From Nocardioides aquaticus (GTDB lineage: Bacteria > Actinomycetota > Actinomycetes > Propionibacteriales > Nocardioidaceae): a stretch of 64,000 nt of DNA. Under the pieces are notes generated by a model that saw only the letters and a program-made list of their open reading frames with translations, did no database searches and was not told the DNA's origin. Below are positions 1 to 8,889 of this stretch, piece after piece. The stretch covers positions 1,612,001 through 1,676,000 of the forward strand of contig NZ_CP075371.1 in assembly GCF_018459925.1 (NCBI RefSeq), in the 5' to 3' direction. A program made the position numbers and the translations under genes. Numbering within the stretch: position 1 is the first letter of the stretch; the number at the start of each line of letters is the position of its first letter.

Positions 1-246
1 CTCGCGCCGGGCGACGTCGTCGTGGTGATCGCGGTGCCGCCCGAGGGTGACCCGAGCACGCCGGGCAACCTCGACAACCCGACGGTCCTGGCCCCCAGCG
101 CGACGGTCGCCTCGGCTGCGGCGATCGAGGGCGCGGGGACTCGCCTGACCCTCGTCGTGCCCGAACCGGTCGCCGAGCGTGTCACCGCCTACGTGGCAGC
201 GGGGCGAGTGGCGCTGGTGCAGGCTCCCGCAGGGGGTGATGAGTGA
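1..246 (+). CDS. SAF/CpaB (RcpC)-like pilus protein, 5' end missing
   Basis: An open reading frame enters from the left edge and runs to a TGA at 244-246. The visible 81 residues contain a short hydrophobic beta-strand-like stretch (VVVVIAVPP) and a C-terminal segment with the pattern LTLVVPEPVAERVTAYVAAG. That pattern resembles the end of SAF-domain CpaB/RcpC proteins, which assemble the outer part of Tad pili. Its position directly before a ParA-like gene and tadA supports this. The next gene overlaps the stop codon (GTGA), so the two are probably translationally coupled. The family assignment rests mainly on context because most of the protein lies outside the window. Confidence 0.6.
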   Translation, partial: LAPGDVVVVIAVPPEGDPSTPGNLDNPTVLAPSATVASAAAIEGAGTRLTLVVPEPVAERVTAYVAAGRVALVQAPAGGDE

Positions 247-1052
247 TGCTCATTGCGCTGTGCGGAGACAAGGGCTCGCCCGGAGTGACCACGACCGCTT
301 TGGCGCTCGCCTCGGCGTGGACCGGACAAGCGATTGCCGTCGAGGCCGACCCTGCCGGCGGTGATCTGGCGATCCGGCTCCACCCGGGAGGCTCCACCCT
401 TCCCGAGACTCCGACCGTGCTGTCGGTCGCAACCGCCGCGCGCGCCGACCGGGAGCACGATCCCGTCGCTACACACGCCCATGCGTTGAACTCCACGACC
501 GGAGTCGTGCCCGGCCCTGTGCTGGCGGAGCAGATGGCGAACATCGGCGATTGGTCCCCGCTCACCGATGCACTCGTGCGATGCGCCTTCCCGGTATTCG
601 TGGATCTCGGCCACCTGCACTCCGCATCATCGATGCTGCGTGTCGCCGCGCGTGCTGACCTGGTCATCGCGGTCGGGCGCCCCGACATGTCGTCTGTCAT
701 CCGGCTGCGCGACCGCCTGGCCCGCGTGGCGCCCCACCTGGCTCATTTGCGTGGTGCGGCTCCACGGCTTCTTCCGCTCCTGGTGACTACTAGTCGGCAC
801 GGCGCCGCCGACGTGGCGGACCTGCGCGGGATCCTCGCGGAGACTCCGGTCAAGCCGTTCGTCGTGGACTGTGGGTTCCTGGCACACGACCCGTCCGGAG
901 TCCGGCGCCTGGAGGCGGGCGAGGAGCCCGGCGGCCGACTCTCGCGCACTGACCTCCTCCGGACCGCCCGCGACGTGACCGGCCGTCTTGAGTCCCTGAC
1001 CGGATCACCGGCGACGGCATCGAAGCCGTCCATCGTGGGGGGACGTCGATGA
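243..1052 (+). CDS. ParA/CpaE (TadZ)-like ATPase of the Tad pilus operon
   Basis: This is a 269-residue ParA/MinD-fold protein that in Tad systems helps place the secretion machine at the cell pole or membrane. The P-loop is near the N-terminus (DKGSPGVTTTALALA, about residues 9-23). It departs from the standard KGGxGKT: the second lysine is replaced by valine. An acidic EADPAGGD segment follows, as in the switch region of ParA proteins. GTG 243 and ATG 246 are adjacent in-frame starts, and both overlap the upstream stop. The end overlaps tadA by ATGA. ATPase activity may be weak or absent given the altered loop. Confidence 0.75.
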   Translation: MMLIALCGDKGSPGVTTTALALASAWTGQAIAVEADPAGGDLAIRLHPGGSTLPETPTVLSVATAARADREHDPVATHAHALNSTTGVVPGPVLAEQMANIGDWSPLTDALVRCAFPVFVDLGHLHSASSMLRVAARADLVIAVGRPDMSSVIRLRDRLARVAPHLAHLRGAAPRLLPLLVTTSRHGAADVADLRGILAETPVKPFVVDCGFLAHDPSGVRRLEAGEEPGGRLSRTDLLRTARDVTGRLESLTGSPATASKPSIVGGRR

Positions 1053-2362
1053 CCGACCTCGACTACACGCTGATCAAGCGCCTCCAGGCGGAACTGGGTC
1101 GACTTCGTCAGGAGGACATCTCCCGCCGCCGATCGGCGAACCTGCCTTCGCTCGCCGGCCCGGATGCCGTCCAGCATGGAAAGGCACTCGTCCAGCGAGT
1201 CATCGGCGACTATGAGGCCGGTCTGGCGGAGACGGGCGGTGACACGCTCGCGTGGGAGGCGCGGCAGGATCTCGTGGAAGCGTTGGAGGCACGGCTGTTC
1301 GGCGCGGGAAGCCTGCAGGCGCTCCTGGACGACGAGAACGTCGAGAACATCGACATCAACGGCTTCCAACACGTCTACGTCGAGTACGCAGACGGCACGA
1401 CAGCCAAGGTTCGGCCGATCGCTGGGTCCGACGAAGAGTTGGTCGAGACCATCCAGACTCTCGCGGCCCACGAAGGCCTGTCGGCCAGGGCGTTCGACGT
1501 AGCCAACGTGCGGGTCAACCTTCGCCTGCCGGACGGATCGCGCCTCTACGCGGTTCAGTCGGTCACGAAGCAGCCAGTCGTCTCGATCCGCCGTCACCGC
1601 CACACCCGAGTGACGCTCAAGGACCTCGTTGGACTGGAGACCGTCGACCAAGAGATGTCCGAGCTTCTCTCGGCGCTCGTCCACGCACGCAAGAACGTGA
1701 TGGTCGCGGGCGCCACCAGCGCAGGGAAGACGACTCTGCTCCGGGCACTGGCATCGGAGATCGGCCCGGATGAACGGATCCTGACCGTCGAGCGGTCGCT
1801 GGAACTCGGGCTCGACGGCGACATTGACCACCACCCCAATGCCATCGCGTTCGAGGAGCGGCTCCCCAACACCGAGGGTGCTGGCGCGGTCACGATGGCC
1901 GAGCTCGTCCGCGACACCCTGCGCATGAACCCGTCCCGAGTCATCGTCGGAGAAGTCCTGGGGGACGAGGTCGTCACCATGCTCAACGCGATGACCCAAG
2001 GAAACGACGGATCGCTGTCCACCATCCACGCAAACTCTTCCTCCGACGTAGTCCACAAGATCGCCACCTACGCCATCCAGGCGCCGGAGCGGCTCCCGTG
2101 GGAGGCGACCGTCCGCCTCGTCGCCACCGCTCTGGACTTCATCGTCTTCATTCGTCGTATCCGAGGCGAGGAAGGTCAACGGCGCCTGGTGGAGTCCGTG
2201 CGCGAGATCGCCGGGATCAGCGACGACGGACAACTCCAGACCAACGAGCTGTGGGGCCTCGATCCGAGCGGAAACGTCGTACGACGACACGGGGTCCAGG
2301 TCCGCGCCCAAGACGAGCTGATGGCGGTCGGTTGGCGTCCCAACACGGGCGGGTGGTCCTGA
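1049..2362 (+). CDS. tadA: TadA/CpaF-type secretion ATPase
   Basis: A 437-residue hexameric ATPase of the type II/IV secretion superfamily that powers Flp pilus assembly at the inner face of the membrane. The Walker A motif GATSAGKTT sits near residue 223. It is followed by the family's acidic box (ERSLELGL), a Walker B region (MNPSRVIVGEVLGDE) and a conserved histidine segment (SLSTIHANS). The N-terminal about 150 residues form the helical domain seen in CpaF. Length is normal for the family. It overlaps both neighbours by ATGA, which fits a single tad transcript. Confidence 0.93.
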   Translation: MTDLDYTLIKRLQAELGRLRQEDISRRRSANLPSLAGPDAVQHGKALVQRVIGDYEAGLAETGGDTLAWEARQDLVEALEARLFGAGSLQALLDDENVENIDINGFQHVYVEYADGTTAKVRPIAGSDEELVETIQTLAAHEGLSARAFDVANVRVNLRLPDGSRLYAVQSVTKQPVVSIRRHRHTRVTLKDLVGLETVDQEMSELLSALVHARKNVMVAGATSAGKTTLLRALASEIGPDERILTVERSLELGLDGDIDHHPNAIAFEERLPNTEGAGAVTMAELVRDTLRMNPSRVIVGEVLGDEVVTMLNAMTQGNDGSLSTIHANSSSDVVHKIATYAIQAPERLPWEATVRLVATALDFIVFIRRIRGEEGQRRLVESVREIAGISDDGQLQTNELWGLDPSGNVVRRHGVQVRAQDELMAVGWRPNTGGWS

Positions 2363-3252
2363 TGGCCATGCTCGAGTTTCTCGCTGCCACCGCCGTGGCA
2401 GCACTCGGCCTGGTGGCGATACTCCGCCTCGCTCGAGGCCAAAGCGCCGTACCGAGGCTGTCCCTTGGTGGCGCGGTCGGCCGAACCAAGACCCGCCAGG
2501 TCGGCGTTGCCGCCGCCGTCGGGGTAGCCGCCCTCGTCCTCACACGCTGGCCTCTGGCCGGGCTCGCATCGGGCGTGATCGTGTTCCTCTGGCCCCGACT
2601 CTTCGGCGGTGGCGCGGCCGGACGCCGTCAGCTGGAGAAAATCGAGGCACTTGCCTTATGGACTGAGTCACTCCGGGACACCGCGACTGCGGCCGCCGGG
2701 TTGGAACAGGCCATTCCCGCAACCGTTCCTGCCACCCACGCACTGCTTCGCGGGCCGGTGCGCGAGCTGGCCGCGAGGCTTGACGGACGGGTTCCATTGC
2801 CCGAGGCCCTGGCACGCTTCGCCGACGACGTCGACGACCCCGCTGCCGACATGGTCGTTGCAGCGCTGTCGCTCAACGTCAGGCAACGTGCGGGTGGGCT
2901 GGAGCGGATCCTCACATCGCTTGCCGCGTCGTCCCGGACAGAACTAGAGATGCGTCGAAAGGTGGAGCTCGAACGGCGTGCCCTTCGTCGGCAGGCCCAG
3001 CGGATCGCGTTCGCTGTCGTCGGCTTCGTCGCCCTCCAAGCGGTGTTCGCCCGTGGCTGGGTTGAGCCCTACTCAACCCCGCTCGGACAGTTCGTGCTGG
3101 CCATCCTGACCGCCGTCTTCCTCGGCGCCTTCATCCGGATGCGCTCGCTGTCCAACAGCGAGCCCGAGTCCAGATTCCTGACCTCCCCGGACCACGTCAC
3201 TGAGATCGCCTCGTACAAACCGCATCTCGTCCGGATGGGAGCACGGTCGTGA
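2362..3252 (+). CDS. tadB: TadB-like inner-membrane protein
   Basis: A type II secretion F-domain protein (GspF-like half) that forms the membrane platform of the Tad pilus with TadC. From ATG 2362, which overlaps the tadA stop, the protein has 296 residues. It has a hydrophobic N-terminus (FLAATAVAALGLVAILRLA), further helices around residues 45-75, and a final pair near the C-terminus. The soluble centre carries the F-domain pattern with an LRDTATAAAGLEQAI helix. An upstream in-frame ATG at 2098 exists, but using it would overlap tadA by 265 bases, so the later start is preferred. Confidence 0.85.
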   Translation: MAMLEFLAATAVAALGLVAILRLARGQSAVPRLSLGGAVGRTKTRQVGVAAAVGVAALVLTRWPLAGLASGVIVFLWPRLFGGGAAGRRQLEKIEALALWTESLRDTATAAAGLEQAIPATVPATHALLRGPVRELAARLDGRVPLPEALARFADDVDDPAADMVVAALSLNVRQRAGGLERILTSLAASSRTELEMRRKVELERRALRRQAQRIAFAVVGFVALQAVFARGWVEPYSTPLGQFVLAILTAVFLGAFIRMRSLSNSEPESRFLTSPDHVTEIASYKPHLVRMGARS

Positions 3253-4151
3253 CCGGGTTCATGCTCGCCGCCGGCGTTGTGGCCATCGCCGTACTCCACG
3301 CCTACCGCCTCGCGGTGCCGCCACGTCCCGACCTGGCGAGTGCCGTTCGGCGATGGGACGCGTCTCGAGCACGCGCCACCCGCATCCAGCGGATCGGCGC
3401 ACCGAAGGCGACGACTGTCGGCGGGAAGGCCCAGAACTGGATGGTCGACCAGGTGCTCCGACGCGCACGTGACGTCAAGCACCTTGCGCAGGATCTGGCC
3501 GTCACGGGTGCCACGATCGAGCAACACGTCGGCAAGACAACCGTGCTGGCCATCGTCGGCTTCGTCGGTCCACTCGTCGTCCTCGGCTTCCTCAACACGA
3601 TCGGACTTGGGCTGCCGCTCGTGTTCGGTCCGGCCGTGGGTGCAGTTCTCGCGGGAGCGATGCTGTTCGTCACTCGCCAGGAGCTGACTGACAAGGCCAA
3701 GAAGAAGCGCGCCGAGTTCAGGCGCACGCTCTCGGTCTATCTCGACCTCGTTGCCATGTCGATGCAGGCGGGTCGGGGCCATGCGGAAGCGCTGCCCGCG
3801 TCGGCGGCCATCGGCACAGGTTGGGCCTTCACCCAGCTCCAGGACGCTATCGACGGCGCCCGGTTCTCCGGGACCACGCCCTGGCACGCGCTGGGTCAGC
3901 TCGGTGATCGATTCGGCATCCGCGAACTCACCGATCTCGACGCGGCACTAACTCTGGCCAACGATGACGGCGCCAAGGTACGCACCACCCTGGTCGCTCG
4001 GGCGGAGACCCTTCGCTCGGAGCGGATCGCAGACGCCGAAGCGGCTTCCGCTCAGGCCACCGAGTCGATGCGCTTCGCCCTCATCGTCATGGTCTTCACC
4101 TTCCTCGCCTACGAGCTCTACCCCTCGGTCGCCCGGCTCTTCGCCGGCTGA
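3249..4151 (+). CDS. tadC: TadC-like inner-membrane protein
   Basis: A 300-residue type II secretion F-domain protein, the partner of TadB in the pilus platform. It has an N-terminal hydrophobic segment, a strong central pair of helices (TVLAIVGFVGPLVVLGFL and GLPLVFGPAVGAVLAGAMLF) and a C-terminal helix (MRFALIVMVFTFLAYELYP). The soluble loop includes LDLVAMSMQAGRGHAEAL, characteristic of the F-domain. The GTG start overlaps the tadB stop. A short 27-base gap with a clear AGGAGAG site then leads to the pilin gene. Confidence 0.85.
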   Translation: MTGFMLAAGVVAIAVLHAYRLAVPPRPDLASAVRRWDASRARATRIQRIGAPKATTVGGKAQNWMVDQVLRRARDVKHLAQDLAVTGATIEQHVGKTTVLAIVGFVGPLVVLGFLNTIGLGLPLVFGPAVGAVLAGAMLFVTRQELTDKAKKKRAEFRRTLSVYLDLVAMSMQAGRGHAEALPASAAIGTGWAFTQLQDAIDGARFSGTTPWHALGQLGDRFGIRELTDLDAALTLANDDGAKVRTTLVARAETLRSERIADAEAASAQATESMRFALIVMVFTFLAYELYPSVARLFAG

Positions 4152-4178
4152 CTTCGCCACCACCCGCAGGAGAGCAAC

Positions 4179-4367
4179 ATGGAGGAAATCAGGATCCTGG
4201 TGATCTGGTTGCAGGCCCGCCTGTCCGAGCGCGAGCGAGACGAGCGCGGGTTCACGGCTGTCGAGTGGCTGCTGATCGCGCTCGGCGTCATCACCATCGC
4301 CGGCATCGCCGTTGCCGCGATCAAGGCGTATGTCACCGGCCAGACCAACAAGCTCGGACAACCCTGA
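4179..4367 (+). CDS. flp: Flp-type pilin subunit
   Basis: A 62-residue protein with the layout of Flp/Fap pilins: a charged leader of about 24 residues ending in ERG, then a processing site G/FTAVEW and one hydrophobic helix (LLIALGVITIAGIAVAAIKA). The glutamate at +5 after the glycine matches type IV pilin processing rules. A good ribosome site (AGGAGAG) lies 5 bases upstream of the ATG. The position after tadC is typical for actinobacterial tad operons, where the pilin is expressed at high level. No prepilin peptidase gene was seen in the window, so processing may rely on a host enzyme. Confidence 0.85.
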   Translation: MEEIRILVIWLQARLSERERDERGFTAVEWLLIALGVITIAGIAVAAIKAYVTGQTNKLGQP

Positions 4368-4378
4368 ACACGAGACCC

Positions 4379-4765
4379 ATGCATCGGGCACGCCGAATCC
4401 GCGACGAGCGAGGAGCACTGTCCATCGAGTTCCTCCTCGTCATCAGCGCGCTCATGCTCGTCTTCCTGGTCATGCTTCAGTACGCCGTGAAGGCACACGC
4501 TCACCGCGTGGCCGAGGCGGCCGCTGAGGAGGCCTTGGCATCCGCCTCGGCGTATGACGGATCCGCTGCCTCCGGAGAGCAGGCTGGCAATCACACGCTC
4601 AGCGATCTCGGCACCTTGTCGAACACAACCGTTGTGGTGACCCGCAGCGGGACGACGGCCTCGGCGACGGTGACCGGCGACGTCGAGCAGTTGGTCCCGT
4701 TCCTGCCCGTGCATGTGACCGTCCGCATAGAGGGCCCCGTCGAGCAGTTCGTGGAGTCGCCATGA
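4379..4765 (+). CDS. TadE-like pseudopilin
   Basis: From ATG 4379 the product has 128 residues. After a short charged leader (RIRDERGALSIEF) comes one hydrophobic helix (LLVISALMLVFLVMLQYAV) and a small outer domain rich in alanine, serine and threonine. The ERG-A-x-x-I-E pattern is the TadE/pseudopilin processing site. An in-frame upstream ATG at 4265 would overlap the flp gene and lacks pilin features, so it was rejected. The end overlaps the next gene by ATGA. It is one of three consecutive TadE/G-like genes. Confidence 0.75.
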   Translation: MHRARRIRDERGALSIEFLLVISALMLVFLVMLQYAVKAHAHRVAEAAAEEALASASAYDGSAASGEQAGNHTLSDLGTLSNTTVVVTRSGTTASATVTGDVEQLVPFLPVHVTVRIEGPVEQFVESP

Positions 4766-5172
4766 GGCGCAACGAGCGCGGCGCGATGGCGATCGAGGCC
4801 GTCCTCCTGACTCCTGTGCTGGTGGCGGCGATCATCATGGTTGCGGCTGGATCCCGGTACGTCGATGCGCGGAGCCAGACGAACCACGCGGCGTACGCCG
4901 CCGCGCGTGCGGCCTCGCTGACGACCAACCAAGAGGCCGCTGTCCAGGCCGGCAGGAAGGCCGCCGAGCATTCGATGGCCGAGCGCGGTCGCGCGTGCGC
5001 CGACCTCCAGGTCGACATTGACGCCGGCGACTTCAACCCCGGCGGGACGGTGCGAGCCACCATCGCCTGCACCGCTGACTTGTCGGATCTCGTTGGCATC
5101 GGGCTGCCCGGATCCAAGACATTCACGTTCACGGCGGTCGTCCCGCTTGAGCAACACCGGGACTTCCCATGA
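4762..5172 (+). CDS. TadE-like pseudopilin
   Basis: A 136-residue protein starting MRRNERGAMAIEAVLLTPV, the classic TadE leader with glutamate five residues after the glycine, then a single membrane helix and a periplasm-like outer domain. It contains two cysteines (RACADL, IACTADL) that could form a disulfide. Both ends overlap neighbours by four bases, so it is translated within the tad operon. Minor pseudopilins of this kind are needed for Flp pilus assembly, but which of the three here does what cannot be told from sequence. Confidence 0.8.
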   Translation: MRRNERGAMAIEAVLLTPVLVAAIIMVAAGSRYVDARSQTNHAAYAAARAASLTTNQEAAVQAGRKAAEHSMAERGRACADLQVDIDAGDFNPGGTVRATIACTADLSDLVGIGLPGSKTFTFTAVVPLEQHRDFP

Positions 5173-5579
5173 TCGTGCGCAGCGAACGAGGTAGCGCCTC
5201 GATCTGGGCGATCCTGGTGATCTCCGGGGCCTTCACAGTCCTCCTCGGCCTCGTTGTCGATGGCGGGAGGGTCATGGACGCCCGCATCGCTGCATCGCGG
5301 GCCGCGGCCCAAGCGGCCCGGGTCGGAGCCGACTCTCTTTCCTCGGCCAGCGTGCGCAGTGGCCATGACGCCATCAGTGTCGAGGCGGCCAAGGCGCGCG
5401 CGCAGAACTATCTCCATGACGCCGGGATGAGCGGCGCCGTCAGCGTGTCGGGGGACACCGTCACGGTGACCGTCACAGGTGCGTCCGAGACGCAGATCCT
5501 CGGCGTCATCGGCATTGCGTCCTTCCCGATAAGGGAGTCCGAGTCCGCTCGAGCCATCACGGAGGAGGACCTGCCATGA
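5169..5579 (+). CDS. TadG/TadE-like pilus-associated protein
   Basis: A 136-residue protein with the leader MIVRSERGSASIWAILVISG, a membrane helix and a helical segment with the pattern GGRVMDARIAASRAAAQAARVGA, which is typical of the N-terminal part of TadG (putative Flp pilus-assembly) proteins. The processing-site glutamate is replaced by tryptophan (ASIW), as is common in TadG-like members. The remaining outer domain is short and threonine/valine rich. It overlaps the pseudopilin before it and the LysM protein after it. Confidence 0.75.
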   Translation: MIVRSERGSASIWAILVISGAFTVLLGLVVDGGRVMDARIAASRAAAQAARVGADSLSSASVRSGHDAISVEAAKARAQNYLHDAGMSGAVSVSGDTVTVTVTGASETQILGVIGIASFPIRESESARAITEEDLP

Positions 5580-8500
5580 CAGCGATCCGCCGGGCAGGGA
5601 TCCTGTTGCGAGGGCTGAGCTCCGCCGTCATCCTCGTCGTACTCGCGGTGGGCGTCCCCGCGATGCTCCTAGGCACGGTGGGCAATCCGATCCCCGACGA
5701 GTGGACCTGGACGTCACCGCTCACAACGGGCGCCCTGCTGGGGCTGATCGCTTGCGTCGCCTGGGTCTTCTGGGTGCAGCTCGTGATCTGCGTCGTCGTC
5801 GAACTGATCGCGGAGGTCCGACTCGCGACCGGGCGCTCCGCGGACTGGCTCGCTCGTGTCCCCGGCACTTTCGGCGGGCAGCAGGCGCTCGCGCGGTCGC
5901 TCGTCCAGGCCGTCATCGCCATCGGTCTGACCACCACCGCGACAGGAACGACGACGTCGTGGATCGGGCACGCTGATGCCGCTACACCCGCTCCAGCTGG
6001 GACGCCAGCCGTGACAACTCAGATGTCGTCCAACGCGGCAGCCCCTGCTTCGGCTGCGCGGCGATCCACGATCAGCGTCACGGTCGAACGCGGTGACACG
6101 CTCTGGTCGATCGCCGAGCAGCACCTGGGCGCAGGCGAGCGGTGGCGTGAGATCGCTGAACTCAACCGAGGTCGCGAGATGACCGACGGGTCGACCTTCG
6201 ATGATGCCCGGACGATCTTGCCTGGCTGGGAGCTCCTCGTACCGTCCGTCGCACCGCGCGACGTAGTCGTCGACCGCGCCGTCACAGTCAAGCAAGGAGA
6301 CACACTCTGGGAACTCGCCGAGGAGTCGTACGGCGAAGGCTCCGCGTGGCCACGCATCTACGAGGCCAACGCCGAGCAGATCGAGGACCCAGCCCGGATC
6401 TTCCCGGGGCAGCGCTTCGTCGTCCCGGATCAGCCGGCCAAGGAGCCTCCGGCGGTCGAGCACGTGCAACCGCCTGTCGAACCGCCCGACACGGAGGTCG
6501 TCCCGCCGGCCAAGTCCGACCCGCCCGCGGCGGAGGAGAGTCCGACGTCGGCTCCGACGTCGGCTCCAGCTGATGTGGCCCCGTCAAGCGCGGCGGAGAC
6601 CGACAACCAGACGACGGTCGGCTCGGGTGGGGTGCTCGAGGATTCCGGATTCCACGTCGACGGAGCCACGATCACCCGCGCGCTCCTTGGTGGTGGCGGA
6701 TTCCTCGCCGCCGGGATGCTTGCGGTGTACGTCGGACGACGGCGCACCCAGACCCGCAACAGGCGCTCCGGTCGGGCTATGCCGAGCGTGGCGCCGCCGT
6801 TGCGGGCCGACGACAAGGTGTTGAGGGCCATCGGGAATGAAGCTGGTCAACGGGTGGCGTTCTTCGATTCCGCCCTACGGGAGCTCGCGCAGTTGATCGA
6901 GAGTTCGGGGCTCCGCCTCCCGGACGCTGCGGCGGCTCGCATTGACCAGGAGCGGCTCGAGCTGCAACTCGCGCACCCAGAACTTGCGGCTCCTGACCCG
7001 TGGATCGCCTCGCCTGACGGATCGGTGTGGACCGTTTCGGCGGGCCACACCCCGGCGACATGGGATCGAATCTCGCCCTACCCGGCGATGGTCACTCTCG
7101 GTAACGACGCCGACGGCGGAACGTGGCTCCTCGATCTGGAGTCGGCCGGCGTCACCCAGATCGTGGGCGCTCCGGCCGCCGCGGCCGACCTGGCCCGGTT
7201 CGTCGCCGCAGAGTTGGCGCTCAATCCATGGTCGGACGCTGAGATCGTGAGCGTTGCCGGCATCGCCGGCGAGGTCGCCCCGCTGAACTACGGGCGCATC
7301 TTCGCCGAGCCGAGGCTCGACATCGATCGACTCACCAAACTCGCCCGTCAGGTGGCCGACACCGTCGAGTCATCTGGTCGGCATGTGCTTGCGTCACGCG
7401 TGGCGGACGGTGAGGACGCATGGGTACCCACCGTGGCCATCGGCCGCGTCGGAGATCAAGACGGCGATGTCTCGAAGTACGCGATCGCGGACCTGCTCAA
7501 CGAGGTGGAACGCACCTCGGCCCGCACGTCGGTGGCCCTCCTGATCGTTGCCACGGAGGCGGTCGACGCCCGGGCGCTGACGCTCCGCCTCACCGGGGAA
7601 GGGAGCTTGGAGACACCGTGGGGAACCGTGCGCCCGAACCGACTGACCGGCGAAGAGGCGGCGATCCTGGCTGAACTGTTCGCCGACGCCGATACGGAGG
7701 GTGACGAGCCGATCCCGGGCATGACCGGCCCGGGCGCCGAGCCGACCGGCACCGACGAGGCTGGCGCCCTCGTCCAAGAGCTGACCGTGCCACGACGCGG
7801 CACTGGCGACCCTCACTCTGTCCTGCCGCGTCCTGATCGTGCCTACGTCGAGGCTGCGGCGACCACCGCCGACGATCTCGCCGCATTGGCCCCGGAGGTG
7901 CCGCCGAGCGAGGTGGCAAGCCACTTGGCGGGGACCCGACGCTCGAGGCTGATCTGGCCGACTGGCTCGATCCGGCAATCAGCCGACCCAAGCTCCGAGT
8001 CTTGGGACCGGTCGAGCTCCTCGCGGGCGGTGAGAAGACCAAAGAGGTCGAGTCGAGGCCGGCGTACTTCGCCGAACTCGCTGCCTACCTCGCCGCCCAT
8101 CCAGCCGGACGAACACCGAACGAGGTGGCGGCCGACTTCGGGATCCAGAACAACACCCTGCACACCCGTCTGGGTCAGCTCCGGAAGTGGCTCGGCCGGC
8201 AGCCCGCCTCTGACGAGTGGTACCTGCCCAACGCCGTGCGGATACGGGGCCAGCAGGTTTACCGGATCGAGGGCATCATCGTGGACGCCGATCTCTTCCG
8301 GCGGCTTCGAGCACGCGGTGAGGCCCGAGGCCCGGAAGGGATCGAGGACCTGCGCCGTGCACTGGAGCTGGTGACCGGGAGGCCCTATGACCAGCCTCGA
8401 AACAGGGGGTACGGCTGGCTCGTCGACACGCCGTTCGACCACTACCTGACAGCGGCAATCGTCGACGTCGCCCACATCGTCGCCACGTTCGGGCTGACCG

Positions 8501-8769
8501 AAGGCCAGCCCAAGCTCGCGTTGTGGGCGGCTGAGAGGGCAATCGCCGCGGCTCCCTCCGAGGACAAGCCCCGGCTCGATCTGACCCGCGCCATGAAGGC
8601 GATGGGCCAGGATGCAGAAGCCGAGAACTACCTCAGTCGCGAGGTCTTCAACCGCTCCGACGACGACCGGGCTCCGCTCGACCCGTCAGAGCGGACGAAG
8701 CAAATCGCGGAGCGGCTCGACCAACGGCCCTTCACGCGAGTAACCAGGCGAGACGGGCTGCCAGGTTGA
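5576..8769 (+). pseudogene. Membrane LysM protein with C-terminal BTAD-like regulatory region, frameshifted
   Basis: The first reading frame gives two membrane helices (residues about 15-75), a LysM domain (about 165-213, RGDTLWSIAEQHLG), a second LysM (about 237-283, QGDTLWELAEESYG), a proline/serine spacer, a third membrane helix (about 371-390) and a cytoplasmic region. Near 7931-7934 coding sense moves to another frame, which runs on to 8769 with winged-helix-like and BTAD-like helical repeat sequence (EDLRRALELVTGRPYD). Adding one G to the run at 7930-7933 restores a continuous protein of 1064 residues. The family (LysM plus BTAD next to Tad genes) is common in actinobacteria and probably senses the wall. 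This copy is either inactive or the base was lost in sequencing. If the break is real, the tail might be made alone from ATG 8002. Confidence 0.8.
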
Positions 8770-8889
8770 TGCGCTGCGCGCACGTCGCGCTCACCCTGGA
8801 GGCAGGTCGCACCTTCGATATCCACTCCGGCAACGCCATCGGCGCCTAGCCTGAACACCCTAAGGTAGATCGACTCGAGGGCGGCAGCC

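Noticed and set aside
7921..7940. Programmed -1 frameshift in the LysM/BTAD gene
   Set aside because: The shift is -1, but the local sequence GCG-GGG-ACC is not an X-XXY-YYZ heptamer in phase, and there is no evident stimulatory structure. A lost G is simpler.
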